A program made the position numbers and the translations under genes. This document shows positions 5,745-10,867 of a stretch of 11,974 nucleotides of DNA, piece by piece; position 1 is the stretch's first letter, and every line of letters begins with the position of its first letter. The stretch spans positions 1 through 11,974 of the forward strand of contig JAPPOW010000017.1 in NCBI GenBank assembly GCA_028817775.1. The letters run 5' to 3'. Source of the DNA: Candidatus Melainabacteria bacterium. Lineage in GTDB: Bacteria > Cyanobacteriota > Vampirovibrionia > LMEP-6097. The notes below the pieces were generated by a model. It saw only the letters and a list, made by a program, of their open reading frames with translations, did not search any database and had not been told where the DNA came from.

Positions 5745-6632
5745 ATGGATGGCGCTATACATAAAAAAAAGATAAACTTGGCAAGGCAAATCGTCAGCCT
5801 GGCACTAGGTGAGGACCTTGAACCAGATGGAGATATCAGCACTCGCTATCTAGATCCTGAGCAAATTTGCCAAGCCCAGATTCTCGCCAAAGAAGCTGGA
5901 GTGATGTCCTGCTCTTGGCTAGTAGAGCTAATTTTTGAGGAGTATGCCAAATGTCATCCTGAGCCCTCAAGGGCGTCAGGATCTCCCCAAATAAAAATCC
6001 TAGTTAAAGACGGCTCCAAATTTAAAGCTGGACAAGTAGTAATCGAAATCCAAGCTAATGCCAGAGCCATACTAGCTTGCGAGCGCAGCATTCTTAATTT
6101 CTTGCAGAGACTCTGTGGCATCGCTACTTACTCTAATCGCCTAGTTGAATTAATCCAAGACTATGATTGTGAGCTATTAGACACTCGCAAAACTATGCCT
6201 GGTATGCGCGCGCTAGAGAAACAAGCTTTCAAAGACGGTGGTGGTACTAACCATAGATTCAATCTTAGCGACATGATCATGCTCAAAGAAAATCATTTGG
6301 CGCTAGCTGGTGCTGATTTGATTTCAGTCATCGAAGAGAGTAAAGAACTTGGCAAAAAAATTGAAGTTGAAATCAATCAGCACAATCTCGATAAACTAGA
6401 TGCAGTAATTGCAGCTGAGATTGATCAGATCATGCTTGATAACTTTGCTGCAGCTGCAATTCCCAGCATCATTGCAAGCAAAGCAAAACAGTCCAATGCC
6501 AAATTTGAAGCCAGTGGAGGCATCAACGAATCACACCTAATTGACTACTCCAAAACAGGAGTTGATTACATCTCAACAAGTATCTGTTTTACTCAAGCTA
6601 AAAATATTGATTTATCTATGTTGATTAAATAG
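5745..6632 (+). CDS. nadC: Quinolinate phosphoribosyltransferase (decarboxylating)
   Basis: NadC converts quinolinate and PRPP to nicotinate mononucleotide, CO2 and pyrophosphate in de novo NAD synthesis, in the cytoplasm. The 295-residue product has the expected landmarks: LALGEDLEPDGDIST at 18-32, the active-site segment LDTRKTMPGMR (145-155), GGGTNHRFNLSD (165-176), KENH (181-184), EVEINQHN (207-214), IMLDNF (229-234), EASGGI (255-260) and TGVDYIS (271-277). Two stretches look repeat-derived. Residues 70-81 (CHPEPSRASGSP) are an insertion before the IKILVKDG strand, and residues 242-250 match a second repeat family. The frame and catalytic residues are intact, so the enzyme is probably active. 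The start at 5745 lacks a strong Shine-Dalgarno. It uses PRPP, the product of Prs encoded nearby. The stop overlaps that of the opposing gene by 8 nt. Confidence 0.95.
   Translation: MDGAIHKKKINLARQIVSLALGEDLEPDGDISTRYLDPEQICQAQILAKEAGVMSCSWLVELIFEEYAKCHPEPSRASGSPQIKILVKDGSKFKAGQVVIEIQANARAILACERSILNFLQRLCGIATYSNRLVELIQDYDCELLDTRKTMPGMRALEKQAFKDGGGTNHRFNLSDMIMLKENHLALAGADLISVIEESKELGKKIEVEINQHNLDKLDAVIAAEIDQIMLDNFAAAAIPSIIASKAKQSNAKFEASGGINESHLIDYSKTGVDYISTSICFTQAKNIDLSMLIK
5953..5986 (+). repeat. In-frame palindromic repeat inside nadC (CATCCTGAG family)
   Basis: The stretch begins GTCATCCTGAG and ends GTCAGGATCTCC, with CCTGA/TCAGG and GCCCT/AGGGC arms forming a short hairpin (5958-5980). 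It encodes about 12 residues that other NadC proteins, as I remember E. coli NadC, do not have at this point. This beginning and end match a widespread class of dispersed bacterial repeat. Confidence 0.6.
6468..6495 (+). repeat. Diverged half-copy of the CATTGCGAGC repeat inside nadC
   Basis: By hand alignment, 21 of 28 bases match the first arm of the queG element at 10188-10215. It is read in a different frame, giving IIASKAKQS instead of HCEQREAIQ. The protein length here is close to that of E. coli NadC, so it may have replaced sequence rather than added it, or be coincidence. Confidence 0.4.
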
Positions 6633-7944
6633 CATCAGTTCTTGATGTTTCAATCCAAAGGTCTTCAGCATCATCAAAGACAAAACTAATAGTATCTCTG
6701 TTACCAATGACAAATCTTACATTGGAGTTCAGTACCAAGTTACCGCCTGCTTGAAGTGTAACCGTATTGGTGCTATTCAAGCCTCTTAGAATCAAAACCT
6801 GACCATCTTTAGAACCATTGGCAATCGAATTCACTGTTACTGGTGCACCATCACCTTGAATCCTCATTAAAGAGCTAGTTGGGCTAATTGAACCACCATC
6901 AGCAATTGAAGTATCAGCTGAAGGAGTAAGAGCTAAAATATCGCTTGTTGTAGTGCCAAGGTTAACATCAGTGCCATCATCAATTCCTTGAGCAATGATG
7001 TCACCATCAAGTTGACTTACTAAAACTGTTGCATCTGCATCCAAAGCAAGAGCCGTATCCGCCGTTGCTGCTGTTGCTACCTTGCCTTCTACATTTGCTG
7101 CTGGTAATGTCGCTGTAGTAATTTGACCAGTGATTTGACTTCCTGGAACCGCCGCAGCTGCAGTCAAAGCAACCGCTGTAACATTATCGATATTAGTACC
7201 ATCACCATCAAAACTTACAGCATCAACTTCACCATCAACTGTTAGACTTGCTGTTCCAGCAACATCCTTAGTAATTACAATCTCCTCTGCCCTTGTCACA
7301 CCGGTCATTTCAGGCGCATCTAAAACTGCTTTCTTCAGAATTGATTTTGTTTCTGCTGCTGTATTATCAAACTCTATGTTGCCGGTAACAATTGCATCAT
7401 CTTGTCCAGCCTCTGGCAAAAAACTTGTTGTGCCAGTCAAACTAGCATCAGTAAAATCACTAGATGCAACTGGTATTGCTTGCCAAGTTGCATTACCATC
7501 AGCATCACTTGTCAAAACAAAGTTGTCTTGGGCACCATCTTCAAATTTCAAGGCGCCTGTTACAGTTAAGTCACCTGTTGTAAGCTCACCAATACCAGTA
7601 AGTACCGAGTTACTAAATTGAATATTGCCATCAACTGTTGCATTAGAAAAACTTATATCATCACTTAAAGTAGGATTACTAAGTGTCACATTATCAATAG
7701 TCTGTCCACCTAAACTTCCCGCTGCGTTTGGCACTGCGCGCCATTCTGCAAAACCTTGTGAATCAACTGTCAAAACAAAGTTATCAGTTGAGCCACCGGT
7801 AACACCATTGGTAAACTTCAAACGACCGCCAACCTCAAGTGTGCCAGGGAAAAATTCGCCACCATCCCCTGTTGGGATAGCTTGGGCCGCCGGCACCAGG
7901 GCCAACAAACTCAACATAACGACTAGTGATCTAAATAATTTCAT
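6625..7944 (-). CDS. Exported repeat-containing surface-type protein
   Basis: The 439-residue product has a clear signal peptide (MKLFRS, a long hydrophobic core, then AQA at 20-22). The mature chain is rich in Thr, Ala, Asp, Gly and Val, has no cysteine and few aromatics, and reads as repetitive beta structure. Two copies of one unit are visible. Residues 40-71 contain GRLKFTNG, DNFVLTVDSQG and AEWRAVP. Residues 130-158 contain GALKFEDG, DNFVLTSDADG and ATWQAIP. Short NxTLSNPTLSD-type repeats lie between them. The last 60 residues (GQVLILRGLN to the end) form a separate module of a kind often seen at the end of phage-tail or surface fibre proteins. The function is unknown; attachment or envelope structure is plausible. 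The minus-strand AGGAC at 7952-7956 serves the ATG. It lies 83 nt downstream of the CcoS-like gene. Confidence 0.75.
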   Translation of the reverse strand: MKLFRSLVVMLSLLALVPAAQAIPTGDGGEFFPGTLEVGGRLKFTNGVTGGSTDNFVLTVDSQGFAEWRAVPNAAGSLGGQTIDNVTLSNPTLSDDISFSNATVDGNIQFSNSVLTGIGELTTGDLTVTGALKFEDGAQDNFVLTSDADGNATWQAIPVASSDFTDASLTGTTSFLPEAGQDDAIVTGNIEFDNTAAETKSILKKAVLDAPEMTGVTRAEEIVITKDVAGTASLTVDGEVDAVSFDGDGTNIDNVTAVALTAAAAVPGSQITGQITTATLPAANVEGKVATAATADTALALDADATVLVSQLDGDIIAQGIDDGTDVNLGTTTSDILALTPSADTSIADGGSISPTSSLMRIQGDGAPVTVNSIANGSKDGQVLILRGLNSTNTVTLQAGGNLVLNSNVRFVIGNRDTISFVFDDAEDLWIETSRTDAI

Positions 7945-8027
7945 GGGCTAAGTCCTACCTATATAAACTAGACCCAATGGAGGTTAAGCTCAGGTAAACT
8001 ACCTAGTCCATATAATATGAAATTGCT

Positions 8028-8198
8028 TTAATCTTCAAAAACTACGTGCTTTGGCTCTTCTTCATCACCCTCAAAAACCCCATCTTGATTAGCTTGGTAC
8101 ATAAAATAGCCTGCCAAAACCATAAATGCCACACAAATTAGGCCTGGTCCCAGCCAAATCCAGGCTCCCGCTTGATTTAATACACAGTTTGGGCACAT
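8028..8198 (-). CDS. Small CcoS-like single-pass membrane protein
   Basis: This 56-residue gene starts with ATG at 8196-8198 and stops with TAA at 8028-8030. It has one membrane segment (about 13-34, WIWLGPGLICVAFMVLAGYF), preceded by a short N-terminus with a Cys-Pro-Asn-Cys motif. The tail, DGVFEGDEEEPKHVVFED, resembles CcoS, in which one helix is followed by a Gly-x-Phe-(D/E)-rich segment and an acidic end. CcoS is needed to insert cofactors into cbb3-type cytochrome oxidase. If the match is right, an oxidase operon lies elsewhere, since no other oxidase gene is visible here. The CPNC motif is not part of CcoS as I know it. No Shine-Dalgarno is seen; a TATACT box 7 nt before the ATG could give a leaderless message. 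Confidence 0.6.
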   Translation of the reverse strand: MCPNCVLNQAGAWIWLGPGLICVAFMVLAGYFMYQANQDGVFEGDEEEPKHVVFED

Positions 8199-8205
8199 AT
8201 GGTTA

Positions 8206-8211
8206 AGTATA
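8206..8211 (-). promoter_or_regulatory. Possible -10 box TATACT for the CcoS-like gene
   Basis: TATACT on the minus strand is five of six to consensus and ends 7 nt before the ATG, so transcription would begin at or next to the start codon. This agrees with the absence of a ribosome binding site but rests on one short motif. Confidence 0.3.
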
Positions 8212-8240
8212 CATCTAATAGTAGAGATTTACTATTTTAA

Positions 8241-8323
8241 GCAAATGGTCGCTTCGCTCCCTGCGTATGGCTCCGCCTGTTGTCAGCAGCGAAGCATTTG
8301 CAGGAAGTGAAGCGACCATACGC
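8241..8323. repeat. Palindromic intergenic element with two competing folds
   Basis: Arms 8246-8264 and 8300-8318 pair over 19 bp with two mismatches (TGGTCGCTTC against GAAGCGACCA at the outer ends). A competing fold pairs 8241-8258 with 8287-8300 (GCAAAT with ATTTGC, GCTTCGCT with AGCGAAGC, four bases bulged). A third short match joins GCGTATGG (8263-8270) and CCATACGC (8316-8323). It looks like a dispersed repeat with duplicated arms. It lies immediately upstream of the prs promoter and between divergent genes. Confidence 0.65.
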
Positions 8324-8334
8324 CCTCAACACAA

Positions 8335-8344
8335 TTGGTATAAT
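8335..8344 (+). promoter_or_regulatory. Extended -10 promoter TTGGTATAAT for prs
   Basis: TATAAT at 8339-8344 is preceded by TGG, an extended -10. It ends 11 nt before the ATG at 8356, so the leader would be only about 5 nt. The -35 position falls inside the palindromic element and has no consensus hexamer. Confidence 0.6.
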
Positions 8345-8355
8345 ACATACACATT

Positions 8356-9372
8356 ATGAACGAATCTTTCATGGAAACTCTAGGCTTACCTGATTCGCTG
8401 ACCAAGCTAACAGCAGATGATAGTAAACAAATAAAGATTTTTTCGGGTAGAGCAAACCCACTGCTAAGTAAGGAAATCGCCAAAGAACTAGGATTAGAAC
8501 TTGGCAAAATCAAAATCAAACCCTTTGCTGATGGTGAGCTTTATGTCCAAGTCCAAGAAAGTGTCCGTGGTTGCGAAGTATTTTTGGTGCAACCAACTCA
8601 CCCTCCAGTTAACGAAAATCTAGTTGAATTATTGATCATTATTGATGCGCTGCGCCGCGCTTCTGCCAAAACCATTAACGTGGTGATGCCATATTTTGGT
8701 TATGCTAGGCAAGACCGCAAAGCTGCTGGTAGAGAGCCTATCACCTCTAAACTAGTCGCTAAGATGATTAGCGAAGCGGGTGCTGATAGAGTACTCACTC
8801 TAGACTTGCACTCTGAACAAATCATTGGTTTCTTTGATACTTTGGTTGATCATGTGCGCGCAATGCCGGTATTGAATGATTACATCAAACGCTTTATTGG
8901 CCTTGATAATTTGGTTATTGTTTCGCCTGATGTTGGTGGTGTAGCTCGTGCTCGTGGCTTTGCTAAACGCCTTGGTGATGCGCCTATTGCAATCGTTGAT
9001 AAACGCCGTTCTTATGACAAACAAAACGTAGTTGAAGTAATGAATGTAATTGGTGATGTCAAAGATAAAGTAGCGATTATAGTTGATGATCTAGTTGATA
9101 CAGCAGGCACTGTCTGCAAAGCAGCTGAATTGATCAAATCACAAGGGGCTACCAAAGTTTTTGCCTGTGCGACTCACGGCGTGCTCTCTGGTCCAGCCTA
9201 CGAACGCATTGAAAACTCGGTAATTGAAGAATTCATTATTAGTAACTCAATCCCACTTAATCCAGTTTGGATTCAATCTAAGAAAATGAAGCAAGTTTCG
9301 GTAGCTCCATTCTTAGCTGAAGCTTGCAAGCGAATCTACACTGGTGATTCTGTTTCTGGTTTATTTGATTAA
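8356..9372 (+). CDS. prs: Ribose-phosphate pyrophosphokinase (PRPP synthetase)
   Basis: Prs makes PRPP and AMP from ribose 5-phosphate and ATP, feeding purine, pyrimidine, histidine, tryptophan and NAD synthesis. The 338-residue product shows the class I pattern: KPFADGELYV (55-64), PYFGYARQDRK (112-122), LDLHSEQIIGFFD (149-161), SPDVGGVARAR (190-200), and the PRPP-binding loop IIVDDLVDTAGT (241-252). About 20 residues precede the usual first strand (KIFSGRANP), as in cyanobacterial enzymes. No Shine-Dalgarno is seen before ATG 8356 or the alternative ATG at 8371. The -10 box lies so close that translation may begin on a nearly leaderless message, and the later ATG cannot be excluded. The stop overlaps that of the opposing small gene by sharing TTAA. 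Confidence 0.96.
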   Translation: MNESFMETLGLPDSLTKLTADDSKQIKIFSGRANPLLSKEIAKELGLELGKIKIKPFADGELYVQVQESVRGCEVFLVQPTHPPVNENLVELLIIIDALRRASAKTINVVMPYFGYARQDRKAAGREPITSKLVAKMISEAGADRVLTLDLHSEQIIGFFDTLVDHVRAMPVLNDYIKRFIGLDNLVIVSPDVGGVARARGFAKRLGDAPIAIVDKRRSYDKQNVVEVMNVIGDVKDKVAIIVDDLVDTAGTVCKAAELIKSQGATKVFACATHGVLSGPAYERIENSVIEEFIISNSIPLNPVWIQSKKMKQVSVAPFLAEACKRIYTGDSVSGLFD

Positions 9373-9620
9373 CCATATAGGCGTTTATTAAGTTCTTTAC
9401 TTTCCCCAGGGTCAGTACCATTAGCAGACATTGATGCATTTAAGTCCCTAAACATTTGACCTATTCTTCTCTTCAAAGGGGATAAAGTGCTAGTTTGAAC
9501 AAATTGGTTTTCGCTGGTATTAATACCCATACGCTTATTAAAATCTCTAATAGGGTTACTACGACGGATATCTCCTCCGCCATCATTATTACCTGCTCCC
9601 CATATTCTACTCTTAGCCAT
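9369..9620 (-). CDS. Small hypothetical protein
   Basis: The 83-residue product has no signal peptide or membrane segment and is not recognised. It starts MAKSRIWGAG with a Gly/Asn/Asp-rich stretch, then RRSNPIRDFNKRMGIN. A likely helix follows (LSPLKRRIGQMFRDLNASM), and it ends polar and basic. It is predicted to be strongly basic and may be partly disordered. Support for a real gene is moderate. It fills the space between prs and queG exactly, its TAA overlaps the prs stop tail to tail as at other junctions here, and its composition looks normal. Against it, no clear ribosome binding site precedes the ATG at 9620. It shares a 41-nt divergent gap with queG. Confidence 0.55.
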   Translation of the reverse strand: MAKSRIWGAGNNDGGGDIRRSNPIRDFNKRMGINTSENQFVQTSTLSPLKRRIGQMFRDLNASMSANGTDPGESKELNKRLYG

Positions 9621-9661
9621 TTGTTTAAGCTTACTAGGCTAAAATTAAGGACTGGTTAAAG

Positions 9662-10867
9662 ATGCAAAAATATCAGGACCAAATTCGTCAAATTGCCTTA
9701 GAAATTGGCTTCAATGAAGTTAGTTTTGTTGATGCGCGTCCACTACTAGAATCAGAACAGCATTTTCTCAAATGGCGGGAGCAAGGCTTTGCTGCTGATA
9801 TGAATTACTTACTCAAAGATGATCCTATCAATGCAAGGCCGCAAGAGCTAATAAAGGAAGCTAAATCTTTGATCATGCTCACCGCTAATTACTATAGTCC
9901 TTGCCCGCCACGCCCTTCAGCACAACACGGACGCATTGCCGCCTATGCTGTTGGGCTTGATTACCATAAAGTCTTGCGCAAAAAAATCCAAGAACTAATT
10001 AATCATCCCGACTTGGTTGATTTATTTGCCAAATCAAAATTCTTCACTGACTCAGTGCCATTGTTAGAAAAATCTTTTGCCCGCAAAGCAGGACTGGGTT
10101 TCCGTGGCAAAAATACTTTGCTAATTTCTAGAGAGACTGGTAGTTTCAATTTTATTTGCGAGATACTCACAGACCTAGAATTATCCGGTCATTGCGAGCA
10201 GCGCGAAGCAATCCAATGCAAAGATTCAGCCAATGCATTAGATTGCTTCGTCAGGACGGGGCTCCCTGTCACCACCAGGGCAACTCAATTGTTGGCAACC
10301 CTGAATCCTCGCAATGATATTGAGTGTGCTCAATGCACTCGCTGTATAGATATCTGTCCTACCAATGCCCTACCAGATCCTTATCAATTAGATTCGCGTA
10401 AATGTATCAGCTACCATACTATAGAGAATCGAGGAGAAATCCCTGAAGAACTAGCTCAAAATTTTGGTGAGTGGTTTTTTGGCTGTGATCTTTGCCAGAC
10501 AATTTGTCCCTATAACCGCCGTCATTGCGAGCAGGGCAAAGCAATCCAGACCTTCCCAGAATTCAAAGCAGAATCTGGATTTGGTCATTGGATCTATCTA
10601 CCAGAGATTCTAGATTTAGAACTAGGCGCACAGCCTAGTCCCCACGCGCTAACCAAAGCTCTTGAATCTCATAAATTCATCGATCCCAAAGCATTGACTA
10701 CTATCAAAAAATACCTTGCTAAAAAATCTGAACTTAGAGAAGAAGATTTAGACCATATTTTTCAAATCAAATTTGCTCGCACACCATTACTAAGACCTAA
10801 GCGTCTGGGCTTGATTCGCAACGCTAAAATCGTATTAAATAATGCCAACCAAGCCGTAGTCAGCTAA
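9662..10867 (+). CDS. queG: Epoxyqueuosine reductase with two repeat-derived insertions
   Basis: QueG reduces epoxyqueuosine to queuosine in tRNA, using cobalamin and two 4Fe-4S clusters, in the cytoplasm. The 401-residue product has the N-terminal domain (GFAADMNYLLKD, 42-53), and FTDSVPLLEKSFARKAGLG at 128-146, where Asp130 corresponds to the proposed catalytic acid. GFRGKNT follows, then ferredoxin-like cysteines: Cys222, 225, 228 and 232, then Cys248 (RKCISYHTIE), then Cys275, 278 and 282 (GCDLCQTICPYN). Between DLEL (171-174) and Cys222 there are 47 residues where relatives have about a dozen. Residues 176-219 come from a palindromic repeat. A second half-repeat encodes RHCEQGKAIQ (287-296) right after the last cluster cysteine. 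All eight cluster cysteines remain. A Shine-Dalgarno, AAGGA, lies at 9647-9651. Its 3' end overlaps the PstS-like gene by 33 nt. Confidence 0.95.
   Translation: MQKYQDQIRQIALEIGFNEVSFVDARPLLESEQHFLKWREQGFAADMNYLLKDDPINARPQELIKEAKSLIMLTANYYSPCPPRPSAQHGRIAAYAVGLDYHKVLRKKIQELINHPDLVDLFAKSKFFTDSVPLLEKSFARKAGLGFRGKNTLLISRETGSFNFICEILTDLELSGHCEQREAIQCKDSANALDCFVRTGLPVTTRATQLLATLNPRNDIECAQCTRCIDICPTNALPDPYQLDSRKCISYHTIENRGEIPEELAQNFGEWFFGCDLCQTICPYNRRHCEQGKAIQTFPEFKAESGFGHWIYLPEILDLELGAQPSPHALTKALESHKFIDPKALTTIKKYLAKKSELREEDLDHIFQIKFARTPLLRPKRLGLIRNAKIVLNNANQAVVS
10188..10318 (+). repeat. 131-nt palindromic element inserted in frame in queG
   Basis: The ends GTCATTGCGAG (10188-10198) and CTCGCAATGAT (10308-10318) are inverted repeats with one mismatch. 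Inside, 10205-10220 (GAAGCAATCCAATGCA) pairs with 10234-10249 with one mismatch, around a 13-nt loop. It codes for about 44 residues without a stop, and family-typical residues resume at ECAQCTRC immediately after. Confidence 0.8.
10521..10549 (+). repeat. Half-copy of the same repeat in queG
   Basis: GTCATTGCGAGCAGGGCAAA and the following bases match the first arm of the 10188 element at 26 of 28 positions, in the same orientation and reading frame. The second arm is absent. Confidence 0.7.

Noticed and set aside
5703..5789. Longer L11 starting at 5789
   Set aside because: The family begins at MSKK; the extra 29 residues run through the promoter and Shine-Dalgarno and into nadC.
7376..7951. 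Two plus-strand frames opposite the surface protein gene
   Set aside because: They arise because the Thr/Ala/Val-rich repetitive gene lacks stops on the other strand; they have no starts with ribosome binding sites and no recognisable motifs.
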